NCBI GenBank assembly: GCA_026000155.1
Contig: BNYG01000013.1
Location: 1-55,898 of the forward strand
DNA from: Bacteroidia bacterium
Lineage (GTDB): Bacteria > Bacteroidota > Bacteroidia > Bacteroidales > Azobacteroidaceae
Length of the DNA: 55,898 nucleotides
Reading direction: 5' to 3'
Positions 42,707 to 52,541 of the stretch are shown piece after piece. How positions within the stretch are numbered: the stretch's first letter is position 1; every line of letters starts with the position of its first letter. A program made the translations under genes and the position numbers. The notes under the pieces are model-generated. The model searched no databases. It saw only the letters and a list, made by a program, of their open reading frames with translations, and was not told the DNA's origin.

Positions 42707-43405
42707 TTATCTACTTGCTTCGGCCACCTGTTCAGGTGTCAGATATTTACCGTCATTGGTTTTCTTGTACAGCAAATACCGGTCACCGAGTTCCTGTTCT
42801 ATTACTGCAAAAGGACCAATGTTGGTCACCAACATTTCGTCCAACACATCCACTAAATTTTTGTAGGATGCAAAATCCGTAGGCTTAATCATTACGGTAG
42901 GAAGAGTTGTCGTTTCTTTTGCCTTATCATATATTTCCTTGGATTTTCTCCTGAATATGGAATCCGGAATTTCCTGATTCTGTAATTGCACTTTCAATTC
43001 CTGGATTTGTTCGTATGCAGCGACATTCCTTTTAATCAAATATTCCCTGAGTCCATCCGCTTCGTAAGAAGTGAGATGTAAAAAATCCGGGTCATTGAAA
43101 TGATCCTCTCCTGTTTTGTCATCTTTGGGCATACCTTCGTAATAATAAAGCTGATCATCCCCGGCTAACAATAGAGTGATAGCTCCGGAATTTTTTACTT
43201 GCTGTTTATCATCATCTTTTACCGTATCGTTAGAAGGCATATTGATATTCATTGTTTGCGGCTTCAAGAGCGTCGTACAAAACATAAAAAACGTAATCAA
43301 CAACATGTTCATATCCACCATCGGGGTGAAATCGACACGCAGGGTTTGTTTTTTCTGTTTATTTTTTCCGCCTTCGCCACTTTCCTTAACTTGTACTTCT
43401 GACAT
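42707..43405 (-). CDS. ExbD/TolR family biopolymer transport protein (second copy)
   Basis: A 232-residue protein with one N-terminal helix carrying the conserved Asp (FTPMVDMNMLLITFFMFCTT, D of VDMN) and a periplasmic domain. The motif LRVDFTPMVDMN is the ExbD signature; the Asp is part of the proton path with ExbB. The periplasmic domain is longer than in the Escherichia coli protein, as usual in Bacteroidota. It starts 34 bp after the first exbD. Confidence 0.93.
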   Translation of the reverse strand: MSEVQVKESGEGGKNKQKKQTLRVDFTPMVDMNMLLITFFMFCTTLLKPQTMNINMPSNDTVKDDDKQQVKNSGAITLLLAGDDQLYYYEGMPKDDKTGEDHFNDPDFLHLTSYEADGLREYLIKRNVAAYEQIQELKVQLQNQEIPDSIFRRKSKEIYDKAKETTTLPTVMIKPTDFASYKNLVDVLDEMLVTNIGPFAVIEQELGDRYLLYKKTNDGKYLTPEQVAEASR

Positions 43406-43439
43406 TTATTTTCAGTTTAATAGGATTAAACACTTAACT

Positions 43440-44135
43440 TCAATCGCTGGAAGCCGTTTTCAAATTCGTAATCAATAAGTAACGATTCTTACGCAGTTCC
43501 GGAGACCTCAAGTCATCCATCACTTTTTTGATAACCGGATAGTTTGTTTCTTTATCCGCTTTGATAGCAAGCTGTAATTCGGGTAAATCCGAATCATATT
43601 TTCTTGCATCATCCCTGATTTGCGTTGCATACCGTACCCAGCGTTTAAATTCGTTATCTTTTGAAACCTCTTTACCCGCATCATCTTTTACTGCCACACT
43701 ATCCGTCGGAATTCCTACCCGTGGATTGGCTATATCCCTCATATACTCATCCTGTTTTTCAGTAGGCATATCCAAGAAAGTGCCCATAGTAGCAATCGGC
43801 ACTCCAAATGATTTTAATTTTTTGAAGCTGTCTTCTTGCTTGGGAGTAAATGTGTAACCGTAGTCATTGCCTACCGATCTTAATGTTTCTATCACCTGCT
43901 CTTGTTGGAAATCCAAGCTCAGGAACAATTTCCCTTCTTTGTCAACCAGGATAGTCAACAAATTGGATTCCGGAATTTTGATTTCGGAAACCGAACTGGG
44001 CGTCGTTACCTGTATAGGCTCCTTTCCGATAAAGGTGGACGTTAACATAAAGAACGTAAGCAAAAGAACAGTCACGTCACTCATCGCCGTCATGTCGATG
44101 AATGTACTTTGTTTTTTTACTTTTACTTTTGACAT
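43440..44135 (-). CDS. ExbD/TolR family biopolymer transport protein (first copy)
   Basis: A 231-residue protein from the ATG at 44135 (an upstream TTG is weaker). The start SKVKVKKQSTFIDMTAMSDV, with the Asp in AMSDVTVLLLTFFML, is the ExbD signature. The periplasmic domain contains a long insertion around PTEKQDEYMRDIANPRVGIP. With the second copy it would form a hetero-oligomeric stator with ExbB. It starts 26 bp after exbB. Confidence 0.93.
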   Translation of the reverse strand: MSKVKVKKQSTFIDMTAMSDVTVLLLTFFMLTSTFIGKEPIQVTTPSSVSEIKIPESNLLTILVDKEGKLFLSLDFQQEQVIETLRSVGNDYGYTFTPKQEDSFKKLKSFGVPIATMGTFLDMPTEKQDEYMRDIANPRVGIPTDSVAVKDDAGKEVSKDNEFKRWVRYATQIRDDARKYDSDLPELQLAIKADKETNYPVIKKVMDDLRSPELRKNRYLLITNLKTASSD

Positions 44136-44161
44136 AATCAATAATTAATTTAAATTATAAA

Positions 44162-44980
44162 TTATGAGTTGTGAGTTTCTGCGTAAGTTTGTGTCAAAGC
44201 AAAACCCATTTCGTCAATTGCATAAGTCATGTTGTCGATTTTACCGCTAAAATAAGAATAGCTGATAATAGCCAACGCACCGGTGGCAATACCGGAAGCC
44301 GTATTTACAAGCGCTTCGGAAATACCGACAGAGAGAGCAACCGAGTCAACAGCGCCTGCAGTACCTAATGCCGAGAATGATTTGATCATACCCAATACCG
44401 TTCCGAACAATCCCATCAAGGTACCTAAAGTAGAAATGGTAGCGATAATCGGAAGATTTTGTTGCATGGAAGGCAATTCAAGAGCGGTAGCTTCTTCGAT
44501 TTCAGCCTTGATTTCTTCTATTTTTTGTTCTTTCGGGATGCTCATGGTTTCCATTTCTTTGTATTTTTTCAAACCGGCATCTACGATAGCAGCTACAGAA
44601 CCTTTTTGTTTTGCACACAATGCTTCAGCTGCGGAGATATTTCCTTTTTTCAATTCAGCTTTCACGTCATAAACAAAATTAATCAGGTTGCCTTTGCCTT
44701 TTGCTTTATTAAGGGCAAAAAACCGTTCAACACTTAAAATAATGACGGTAAATAATAAAGTCAAGATAATAGGTACCACAAAACCACCCTTAAACATGGT
44801 TCCTAACAAATTACCATCAAGCGGATGTCCTGCACGCGTACCACCTTCAAAATTAGCGGGATTACCCAAAACATAGAAATAGAATAACTCTGCTAATGCA
44901 AGCGACACAATAATCACAACAAATGCAGAAATACCACGAGTTTTTTTCCCTTCTCTTGCTGTTTGTTTTTTCGTTTCCAT
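44162..44980 (-). CDS. exbB: MotA/TolQ/ExbB proton channel protein
   Basis: A 272-residue inner membrane protein with an N-terminal extension, a first helix near 20-40 (ISAFVVIIVSLALAELFYFY), a second helix (GFVVPIILTLLFTVIILSVE, then RFFALNKAKG), a cytoplasmic part and the conserved channel helices near the C-terminus (PIIATISTLGTLMGLFGTVL, then GMIKSFSALG; SVALSVGISEALVNTASGIA). The TLMGLFGTVLGMI motif is typical of ExbB/TolQ. It is the first gene of the operon and opens the proton-driven stator that energises TonB. Confidence 0.95.
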   Translation of the reverse strand: METKKQTAREGKKTRGISAFVVIIVSLALAELFYFYVLGNPANFEGGTRAGHPLDGNLLGTMFKGGFVVPIILTLLFTVIILSVERFFALNKAKGKGNLINFVYDVKAELKKGNISAAEALCAKQKGSVAAIVDAGLKKYKEMETMSIPKEQKIEEIKAEIEEATALELPSMQQNLPIIATISTLGTLMGLFGTVLGMIKSFSALGTAGAVDSVALSVGISEALVNTASGIATGALAIISYSYFSGKIDNMTYAIDEMGFALTQTYAETHNS

Positions 44981-45059
44981 AAAAAATAGATTTCTTTTTT
45001 AAGTTAGATAAATTTTAATATTTAATAATAATTTCGTCTACAATTCAAATAATTTACCG

Positions 45060-45067
45060 CAAATATA
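45060..45067 (-). promoter_or_regulatory. Possible second -7 box upstream of exbB
   Basis: Reads TATATTTG on the minus strand, 80 bp before the start codon, but no TTTG is found at the -33 distance, so it is weaker than the site at 45177. Confidence 0.35.
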
Positions 45068-45176
45068 ACGAATTTATAATAAAACCCTATATAAAAGAAA
45101 CCAAATCTGGTATTTTTACGAAACCTTAACAGTTTTATTGCGTTTTTCTTATTATCAGGTATTATCAAATTCTCGC

Positions 45177-45209
45177 CAAAGATAAGGTATTTTTTTCTTA
45201 TATCCCAAA
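45177..45209 (-). promoter_or_regulatory. Promoter of the exbB-exbD-tonB operon
   Basis: On the minus strand: TTTG (45206-45209), 21 bp, TATCTTTG (45177-45184). The -33 part lies inside the 3' end of nuoN, and the leader before exbB would be about 190 nt. Confidence 0.65.
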
Positions 45210-46625
45210 ACTTATTGTACCAATATATTCATAAATTACACTTAAAATACCGACTACAAAGATACCGATGGTACAAATCCACAAGCTGACTTTATTGTAA
45301 TTGTCGGTTCTGAACCGTCCAACGGCATTTGCTTCACCTTCTGTAATAAACATGGCCTTGATGATCAACAAATAATAATACAAGGATACAACAGTATTCA
45401 ACAAAGCAATAAATACCAAAATCCACTGTCCCTGGTCGGCTGCCGCCATGAAAATCAGGAATTTGCTGAAAAATCCGGCAAACGGAGGAATACCTCCCAG
45501 TGAAAATACAGCCAGCATCATCACAAAAGCCAGTACCGGATTAGATTTATACAATCCGTTGAATGCTGCAATTCGCGTATCGCCTTTGGAATAATGTTCT
45601 ACAGCGGCGATTACCCCGAAAGCAGCCAAATTGGAGAACAAATAAACCAAGACATAAAAAACGGTTGCCGTCATCCCCTGCGCCGTTCCGGCAATAATAC
45701 CCAGCAGGATATAGCCTGCTTGCGAAATGGACGAAAAAGCAAAAAACCGTTTGATATCTTTCTGACGGATAGCAAATAAGTTTCCTAAAGTGATAGTAAT
45801 GACCGACAACCACCAGAGGATGTGATGCCAAACCACTTCAATGGGTCCGAATACTTTATATAAGGCAAAAATCAATGCAAATGCTGCTGCTCCTTTGGAT
45901 ACGACCGATAAATAAGCCGTAACGCTAGTGGGCGCTCCTTCGTACACGTCGGCTGTCCACAAATGGAAAGGAACCAATGACAGTTTGAAACCCAAACCGC
46001 CGAAGAAAAAGACAAATCCCAAAATGACCAAAGGCGAACCGGTCAGGTGGGCTGCCATATCGGCAAAATAGAAACTGCCCAAACCGCCATATAAGAAAGA
46101 CAATCCGAATAACATGATTCCGGACGAAAAGGCCGATATCAACACGTATTTCACACCGGCCTCAGCCGATTTTTCCCGGTATTTATTGAATGCAGCCAAA
46201 CAAGCCAAAGGCAAGGAAGCCGTTTCCATTCCGATATACAACATCATGAAATTTCCGGCGGAAATCATCAGGTACATTCCCAACAAAGTGACCAAGGTAA
46301 TCGTAAAAAATTCCCCTCTCCGGTGAACGGTTTCTTTGGAAGCCAGCCAGTTATTGGATTGTAGAAAAACAATCAACGTAGCTACATTCAGAATGTTCTT
46401 CATAAAGATGGTCAGTTTGGAACTGACATACATCCCGCCGAATGCTTCTCCCGTCAACAAAGGAAAGAAACCGTAAACGGTAAAGGCGGCGAACAACGAA
46501 ACAGCTACTCCCTGGAAATATTGTTTACCTTTTTCGGAACAGAACGTATCGTACAAAAACAAGAATACAAACAGGATTACCAATCCTATTTCCTGCTCCA
46601 TGAATAAAAAGTTGCTAAAATTCAT
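45198..46625 (-). CDS. nuoN: NADH-quinone oxidoreductase subunit N
   Basis: A 475-residue antiporter-like subunit with about 14 membrane helices. Conserved points are YIGMETASLPLACLAAFNKY (Glu in the channel), LVPFHLWTADVYEGAPTSVT (Lys/His region) and KRFFAFSSISQAGYILLG. It forms part of the proton-pumping arm of complex I. It is the last gene of the operon and starts 4 bp after nuoM. Confidence 0.95.
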   Translation of the reverse strand: MNFSNFLFMEQEIGLVILFVFLFLYDTFCSEKGKQYFQGVAVSLFAAFTVYGFFPLLTGEAFGGMYVSSKLTIFMKNILNVATLIVFLQSNNWLASKETVHRRGEFFTITLVTLLGMYLMISAGNFMMLYIGMETASLPLACLAAFNKYREKSAEAGVKYVLISAFSSGIMLFGLSFLYGGLGSFYFADMAAHLTGSPLVILGFVFFFGGLGFKLSLVPFHLWTADVYEGAPTSVTAYLSVVSKGAAAFALIFALYKVFGPIEVVWHHILWWLSVITITLGNLFAIRQKDIKRFFAFSSISQAGYILLGIIAGTAQGMTATVFYVLVYLFSNLAAFGVIAAVEHYSKGDTRIAAFNGLYKSNPVLAFVMMLAVFSLGGIPPFAGFFSKFLIFMAAADQGQWILVFIALLNTVVSLYYYLLIIKAMFITEGEANAVGRFRTDNYNKVSLWICTIGIFVVGILSVIYEYIGTISFGI

Positions 46626-46629
46626 AATG

Positions 46630-48108
46630 TTAATAAGTTAATTTTGCAATGATGGGATCTAAACTGTTGCTGATGATATCGGATACGCCAAACGGATACA
46701 TCCCGATAAAAGCAATCGCAATAATCAAACAAACCACGGAAACTTTTTCGTACCACTGGGCATCCGGCAAACCGATGTGATGCTCGTCCTGAACAGGCCC
46801 ATAAAGGATTTTACCGACTGTCCGCAAGATATAAACGGCCGTAATCACAATGGAACAGCAAGCGGTAATCGTCAGCACCCGGTGGAATAGATCAGCATGT
46901 TGGAACGAACCGACGAAAATAGTCATTTCAGCCACAAATCCGCTCAAGCCCGGAAGTCCCAAGGATGCCAAACCGGCAATCACGTAACAAACGGAAGCAA
47001 AAGGCATGATTTTCATCAAACCGCCCATTTTGCGGATATCACGCGTATGGGTTCTTCCGTAAATCAAACCAATCAAGGCAAAGAACAAGGCCGTCATTAA
47101 TCCGTGGGACAACATTTGCATGATAGCGCCTGTCATGGCTGTCTGATTCATCATCAGGATAGCAAACAAGACCAATCCACAATGGCTCACCGAAGAATAA
47201 GCATTAATATATTTCAAATCGGTTTGAACGACCGCACTGAAAGCGCCGTAAACAACACTGATACCGGTCAAAATCAAGAAGATCCATCCCAATTCGTTAG
47301 CAGCTTCGGGCATCAAGTAAATGGCGACACGGAAACATCCGTAACCTCCCAATTTCATCAAAACGCCTGCGTGAAGCATGGAAACCGCTGTCGGCGCCGA
47401 AGCATGACCGTCGGGCGACCAAGTATGGAACGGAAACAAAGCGCCCAAAACACCAAATCCCAAAAACGTAGCCGGGAAAAACCAGCGTTGATATTCGAGC
47501 GGAATATGTAATTGAGCAATATCCAAAAGATTCATTGTCGTGTGACCGGATGCATAATAAATACCGATAATGCCTATCATCAGGAAAGCGGAACCTCCCA
47601 TCAGCATCAAAGTCAGCTTCATAGCCGAGTATTCTTTCCGTCCGGTACCCCACAATCCAATCAGCAAATACATCGGAATCAAGGCGACTTCGTAGAATAA
47701 GAACATGGTAAACAGGTCAATGGAAATAAAAAATCCGAATACGCCCACCGACAACAAGCAATACCACAAGAAATATTCCTTAGCCATATTCATGTTCCAA
47801 GAAGAAAAAACGCCTGTAAAAACAATAATGGCAGATAAGCACAACATGGCAACGGAAATCCCGTCCACACCCACGGTGTAAGCGATATGCAAGGGAGCAT
47901 ACCATACGGTACTCGATACAAACAGCATTTCCGCATCGGCTCCTGCCGCTCTTAACTGTAAAAATTGAACGGTCAATATCGTTGCTAATAGTACCAGAAT
48001 AGATGCTCCGGCGACCATAACGGTTCGGATTTGCTTCATTTCCTTGCTAAGAAACAAAGCGATAATCATTACTACCGGAACGACTACAAATAAAGATAAA
48101 ATATTCAT
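46630..48108 (-). CDS. nuoM: NADH-quinone oxidoreductase subunit M
   Basis: A 492-residue antiporter-like subunit, starting at the ATG at 48108 (MNILSLFVVVPVVM); a longer frame reaches 48246 but would overlap nuoL by more than 100 bp. Key features are LFYEVALIPMYLLIGLWGTG (channel Glu), LFPFHTWSPDGHASAPTAVS and KYINAYSSVSHCGLVL. It lies 17 bp after nuoL. Confidence 0.95.
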   Translation of the reverse strand: MNILSLFVVVPVVMIIALFLSKEMKQIRTVMVAGASILVLLATILTVQFLQLRAAGADAEMLFVSSTVWYAPLHIAYTVGVDGISVAMLCLSAIIVFTGVFSSWNMNMAKEYFLWYCLLSVGVFGFFISIDLFTMFLFYEVALIPMYLLIGLWGTGRKEYSAMKLTLMLMGGSAFLMIGIIGIYYASGHTTMNLLDIAQLHIPLEYQRWFFPATFLGFGVLGALFPFHTWSPDGHASAPTAVSMLHAGVLMKLGGYGCFRVAIYLMPEAANELGWIFLILTGISVVYGAFSAVVQTDLKYINAYSSVSHCGLVLFAILMMNQTAMTGAIMQMLSHGLMTALFFALIGLIYGRTHTRDIRKMGGLMKIMPFASVCYVIAGLASLGLPGLSGFVAEMTIFVGSFQHADLFHRVLTITACCSIVITAVYILRTVGKILYGPVQDEHHIGLPDAQWYEKVSVVCLIIAIAFIGMYPFGVSDIISNSLDPIIAKLTY

Positions 48109-48125
48109 AATATACAAGCTATTTC

Positions 48126-50039
48126 TTATATAAATAATACCAAAACCGCAATCAAAATCGACCCCGCTACAAACACCCAGGCATAAAATTGTACCTGACC
48201 CGATTGCAATCCTTTGATAGACGTTGAAACTTTTTGTGTTGTCCAAGCCAATCCGTCCATGCTGCCGTCAATAATATGGCGGTCGAACCATTTAATCGGC
48301 TCGCAAATATATCGGAAGATGACGGTTTTTGTCACCCACATCCAAATTTCGTCCAAATAAAATTTATGCAACGCCGCTTTGTAGAAAATACCCAAAGATT
48401 GAGCGATTTTCGCAGGTTGCTTGCTGTCTTTGAAATACAAGGCAAATGCAATTCCAATACCGATTACCGCTACCGCAATACTCATGCCTGCCACCGTCCA
48501 ATCAATATGCGTGTGGAACGGAATATTGTCGCTGCTGATAAAATCGGCAAACGGAATCAATCCGCTAAATACCGAAAATACAGCGAGGATAATCAACGGC
48601 AAAGCCATTGCCCAAGGCGATTCGTGCGGTTTGTGATGTTCGTTATACTCCCGTTTGCCATTCCAGAAAATGCGGAAATATAAACGGAACATATAGAATG
48701 CAGTCAAACCGGCTACAATCCACAAAGTCCAGAAAACTATCGGATTATGATGGAAAGCGGCTGCCAGTATTTCATCTTTACTGAAAAATCCGGAGAAGGG
48801 CCAGATACCGGCAATCGCCAGACACGCGATAAAGAATGTCCAGCTCGTTATCTTCATATATTTATGCAAATTACCCATGTGATCCATTTCATTGCTGTGA
48901 ACGGCATGAATCACCGAACCGGCTCCCAAGAACAACAAAGCTTTAAAGAAAGCATGTGTAAATAAATGGAACATAGATGCCATATAACCCAATCCCTCGT
49001 GGTCGCCGTAACCGGAAACGCCCAAAGCGGCCAGCATATAAGCAATCTGTGATATGGTCGAAAAAGCCAGCACCCGCTTGATATCGGTTTGTGTGATAGC
49101 GATTACGGCCGCAAACAGAGCGGTAAAGGCTCCAATAAAGGCAATCATCTCCAAGACATCGGGAGCGGCAAATGAATAAACAGGAAATAAACGAGCCACC
49201 AAATACACACCGGCGACCACCATGGTTGCAGCATGAATCAAAGCGGAAACTGGAGTCGGACCTTCCATGGCATCGGGCAACCAAATATGCAAGGGGAACA
49301 TGGCTGATTTGCCGGCGCCTCCCATGAAAATAAGCGCCATCGCCCAAGTGGCAATAGACAATCCCATGAAAGTACCGCCTGCCATAGAAGTGGTTACCAA
49401 TCCGGCATGATCGGCTGTCAATAATCCGAAATCAAATGTTTTTGTATAATAAGAAAGGATTAATATACCAATCAAAAAACCCAAATCGGCAAAACGGGTC
49501 ACGATAAACGCTTTTTTGGAAGCCGCCACCGCCGACGGTTTCGTATAATAAAATCCGATAAGAGAGTACGAACTAACGCCCACCAATTCCCAGAAAATAT
49601 ACATCTGGAAAATATTGGTGGCAATCACCAATCCCAACATCGAAAAGCTGAACAACGAAAGGAAAGCGAAATAGCGTTGAAATCCGGTTTCACCTTTCAT
49701 ATAGCCCAAACTGTAAATATGCACCATCAATGAAACGGTGGTAATCACTACCAGCATCATTACCGAAATCGGGTCTAACAAAATGCCCAAATCAATATGC
49801 AAATTCTCAGTAAACCGGAGCCATTCGAAATTCAAGGGGATTTGCGTCAGCCATTCTCCGTTGGTTTTACCGATTCCGAAGAAATATTGATACGCTACCG
49901 TATAAGCGAGAATAGCACAAAAAGCCATGCCCAAAGTTCCGATAATTCCGGCAATCACCGGTTTCATCTTCATTCCCAACAATCCCAATACCAAAAAAAG
50001 GATAAAAGGAGTAACTATGATTAATAAACTGTATGCCAT
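48126..50039 (-). CDS. nuoL: NADH-quinone oxidoreductase subunit L
   Basis: A 637-residue antiporter-like subunit with FWELVGVSSYSLIGFYYTKP (channel Glu), KSAMFPLHIWLPDAMEGPTP and IKRVLAFSTISQIAYMLAAL, and the long C-terminal lateral helix region (about 540-630) that ties the membrane arm together. It starts 1 bp after nuoK. Confidence 0.96.
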   Translation of the reverse strand: MAYSLLIIVTPFILFLVLGLLGMKMKPVIAGIIGTLGMAFCAILAYTVAYQYFFGIGKTNGEWLTQIPLNFEWLRFTENLHIDLGILLDPISVMMLVVITTVSLMVHIYSLGYMKGETGFQRYFAFLSLFSFSMLGLVIATNIFQMYIFWELVGVSSYSLIGFYYTKPSAVAASKKAFIVTRFADLGFLIGILILSYYTKTFDFGLLTADHAGLVTTSMAGGTFMGLSIATWAMALIFMGGAGKSAMFPLHIWLPDAMEGPTPVSALIHAATMVVAGVYLVARLFPVYSFAAPDVLEMIAFIGAFTALFAAVIAITQTDIKRVLAFSTISQIAYMLAALGVSGYGDHEGLGYMASMFHLFTHAFFKALLFLGAGSVIHAVHSNEMDHMGNLHKYMKITSWTFFIACLAIAGIWPFSGFFSKDEILAAAFHHNPIVFWTLWIVAGLTAFYMFRLYFRIFWNGKREYNEHHKPHESPWAMALPLIILAVFSVFSGLIPFADFISSDNIPFHTHIDWTVAGMSIAVAVIGIGIAFALYFKDSKQPAKIAQSLGIFYKAALHKFYLDEIWMWVTKTVIFRYICEPIKWFDRHIIDGSMDGLAWTTQKVSTSIKGLQSGQVQFYAWVFVAGSILIAVLVLFI

Positions 50040-50040
50040 T

Positions 50041-50349
50041 TTATTCTTTCATTTTACTTAGGTTCTTAATATCAATATTTCCAATCGTGCGGTAAGCATT
50101 GATGATAATCGCTAATGCCACAGCCGTTTCAGCTGCCGTAATGGCGATACCGAAGAGCGTGAAAAACATTCCTTCCAATTGTCCTGGGAACAAATAACGG
50201 TTAAACACCGCAAAATTTATTTCCACCGCATTCAATACTAACTCCAACGAAATCAGAATCGCAATCATGTTTTTCCGGGTAATAAATCCATATATCCCGA
50301 TGAAAAACATCAGCGTACTGATTATCAAATAATACTCCATCTGTATCAT
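50041..50349 (-). CDS. nuoK: NADH-quinone oxidoreductase subunit K
   Basis: A 102-residue protein with three membrane helices and the two conserved Glu residues (ISLELVLNAVEINFAVF; TAAETAVALAIIIN) that serve in proton translocation. The ATG at 50349 fits the usual MIP/MIQ start. It lies 2 bp after nuoJ. Confidence 0.96.
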   Translation of the reverse strand: MIQMEYYLIISTLMFFIGIYGFITRKNMIAILISLELVLNAVEINFAVFNRYLFPGQLEGMFFTLFGIAITAAETAVALAIIINAYRTIGNIDIKNLSKMKE

Positions 50350-50351
50350 GA

Positions 50352-50876
50352 CTATCTTTTTCTTGCAATTAATATTCCTCCGATGATACAGGCCAAAAGT
50401 AGCAAACTTAATACCTCGAAAGGCAGTAAATATTGATACTTTTCGGTACCCATCAACGCTTCACCAATCACTTTCATATTGATTTCCTGATCGCCGTCTA
50501 TCGTGTGATTGTCAACTCCATACACAAATTGATGCTTCCAGAATGCAAATGCCGTTACGGCAATTCCTCCCAAGGCAGCCAATGCACCCAGAATGTATTT
50601 TTGTGTTTGATGTTTTTGCAACACATCCCCTTTGTTGCTGGTCAGGAAAATAGCAAATATGAACAATATCACAACGCCTCCTGCATACACCGATATTTGA
50701 ACAGCTGCCAGGAAGTGGTAATTCAAAAACAGGTAAAAACCTGCCGTGCAAATCAATACCAATAAAAGGTAAGTGGCCGACCGCAACAGGCTTTTGGCCG
50801 ATACTGCCAATACGGATAAAGCCAAACCGGCTACTCCCAGACAGATAAAGATTATCAAATTAATTATTGGATCCAT
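50352..50876 (-). CDS. nuoJ: NADH-quinone oxidoreductase subunit J
   Basis: A 174-residue membrane subunit with five helices; VQISVYAGGVVILFIFAIFL contains the conserved Tyr/Gly pi-bulge helix involved in coupling. It ends with ACIIGGILIARKR. It is preceded by a 91-bp palindromic element in the gap to nuoI. Confidence 0.94.
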   Translation of the reverse strand: MDPIINLIIFICLGVAGLALSVLAVSAKSLLRSATYLLLVLICTAGFYLFLNYHFLAAVQISVYAGGVVILFIFAIFLTSNKGDVLQKHQTQKYILGALAALGGIAVTAFAFWKHQFVYGVDNHTIDGDQEINMKVIGEALMGTEKYQYLLPFEVLSLLLLACIIGGILIARKR

Positions 50877-50905
50877 ATTTTTATATTTATACCCTGTTTA
50901 TACTC

Positions 50906-50996
50906 TGTCATTGCGGGCTTGACCCGCAATCCCCTGCTAATCGTTAAACACTTATTAACGGACATCATGGGATGGCGGGTCAAGCCCGCCATGACA
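50906..50996. repeat. Full 91-bp palindromic element between nuoI and nuoJ
   Basis: Begins TGTCATTGCGGGCTTGACCC, ends CCCGCCATGACA; core CTGCTAAT-CGTTAAACACTTATTAACG-GACATC. The loop has the same 5'-3' text as the copy at 34056 but with the flanks exchanged. It lies on the transcribed part of the nuo operon. Confidence 0.92.
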
Positions 50997-51005
50997 GATG
51001 TTTCT

Positions 51006-51470
51006 TTATTTTACTTTCTTCATTAATGTTGAACCTTCCCTATTCAGTTGTTCATCCAATTTGGGACGAGTAAATGTGGCATGTTCGAAATTCGTTGACC
51101 ATTCAATGGCATTTTGCGGACAAGAAATGGTACACAGCGAACAGAACGTACAGCTTCCCAAATCGTACATATACCGGTCCAGTACTTTCTTTTCTTTGCC
51201 GGTTTCTTCATCCGTTTCTTTTTTAGAGATTACCTGAATGGTTCCGTTCGGACAATTCAGGGCACAGATACCGCAAGCAGTACATTTGTGTTGATTATCC
51301 GCATTGTGAGGCATCACCAACAGACCGCGCATTCTTTCGTGAGGGAAAACCTTTCCCCGGTTCTCAGGATATTGTTCCGTCACTTTCGGACGAATCATAT
51401 TGAGCATGGTGATATACATCCCCTGCATCAAATGCCAAATCCCTGTTACTATGTTCTTTATATAATCCAT
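51006..51470 (-). CDS. nuoI: NADH-quinone oxidoreductase subunit I
   Basis: A 154-residue protein from the ATG at 51470 with two ferredoxin motifs, [12 protein letters not shown] and [12 protein letters not shown], that bind clusters N6a and N6b in the peripheral arm. It overlaps the end of nuoH by 13 bp, so translation is coupled. The palindromic element lies 9 bp after its stop. Confidence 0.95.
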   Translation of the reverse strand: MDYIKNIVTGIWHLMQGMYITMLNMIRPKVTEQYPENRGKVFPHERMRGLLVMPHNADNQHKCTACGICALNCPNGTIQVISKKETDEETGKEKKVLDRYMYDLGSCTFCSLCTISCPQNAIEWSTNFEHATFTRPKLDEQLNREGSTLMKKVK

Positions 51471-52528
51471 ATTACCCAAATAGCCATTAATATAATGTTA
51501 AGCAAACTGATAGGCATCAGAATTTTCCACTCTAAGTTTAATAATTGGTCAATCCGCAAACGAGGCATTGTCCAACGTACCCACAAGGCTAAAAAGACAC
51601 AGATAAATGATTTCGCGAAAAACCACAATACCGGAGGAATGTAATCCATTACCTCATTAAATCCATCCCATCCCGGAATATGCAAAGGCATCCAACCACC
51701 CAGAAACAAGGTAGTTGCAATAGCTGCAATGATAAACATATTCAAATATTCCGCCAAGTAGAAGAACCCAAACTGAATACCGGAATATTCCGTATGATAA
51801 CCGGCTGTCAATTCCGATTCGGCTTCCGGCAAGTCGAAAGGCCCGCGGTTGGTTTCGGCATGACCTGCAATCAAATAAATGACAAAAGCGATGATGGCCG
51901 GAATCCCGCCACGGAAAATATTCCACGCATAAGATTGTTGTTCCACAATAACGGATAACTGCATGGAACCTGAAAGCATCACAATCGTCATCAATGCTAA
52001 TCCACAGGATAATTCGTAAGAAATCAATTGCGCTCCCGAACGCATGGCGCCAATCATCGTATATTTGTTATTGGACGCCCAACCGGCTAACAGAATGCCG
52101 ACCACTCCCAAAGAGGAAACAGCCAGAAGATAAAACACACCGATATTGAAATCGACGGCATGCAATCCTTTGTCAAACGGAATCGCTCCAAACGTACAGA
52201 TAGAAGCAATAATCACCAAATAAGCCGCCAAACGGAATAATCTCGGATCCACCCGGTCAATCTTAATCAACTCTTTCAACAGAATTTTAATCATATCCGC
52301 CACCGACTGGAAAACGCCAAAAGGACCTACCCGATTCGGTCCGATACGGCATTGGAAGAAAGCACACACTTTCCGTTCTACATAAATAAGGATAAGCGCC
52401 AATACGGCATAGGCTGTCAAAACAACCACTCCGATCAGCACAAATTCTATGAATAGCGCCCATCCGCCCTGCAAATACGTCCGCAAGAACCGGTCTATCC
52501 ACTGTGTTACAACTTCAAAATGAAACAT
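51458..52528 (-). CDS. nuoH: NADH-quinone oxidoreductase subunit H
   Basis: A 356-residue membrane subunit that joins the two arms and helps form the quinone site. Conserved parts are [40 protein letters not shown] and [20 protein letters not shown]. It follows nuoCD after 111 bp, most of which is a palindromic element; nuoE, nuoF and nuoG, which lie between these genes in Escherichia coli, are absent. Confidence 0.96.
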   Translation of the reverse strand: MFHFEVVTQWIDRFLRTYLQGGWALFIEFVLIGVVVLTAYAVLALILIYVERKVCAFFQCRIGPNRVGPFGVFQSVADMIKILLKELIKIDRVDPRLFRLAAYLVIIASICTFGAIPFDKGLHAVDFNIGVFYLLAVSSLGVVGILLAGWASNNKYTMIGAMRSGAQLISYELSCGLALMTIVMLSGSMQLSVIVEQQSYAWNIFRGGIPAIIAFVIYLIAGHAETNRGPFDLPEAESELTAGYHTEYSGIQFGFFYLAEYLNMFIIAAIATTLFLGGWMPLHIPGWDGFNEVMDYIPPVLWFFAKSFICVFLALWVRWTMPRLRIDQLLNLEWKILMPISLLNIILMAIWVIWII

Positions 52529-52541
52529 ACTATTTTTATTT

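Noticed and set aside
48109..48246. Upstream extension of NuoM
   Set aside because: It would overlap nuoL by over 100 bp, and the residues before MNILSLF do not look like a NuoM start.
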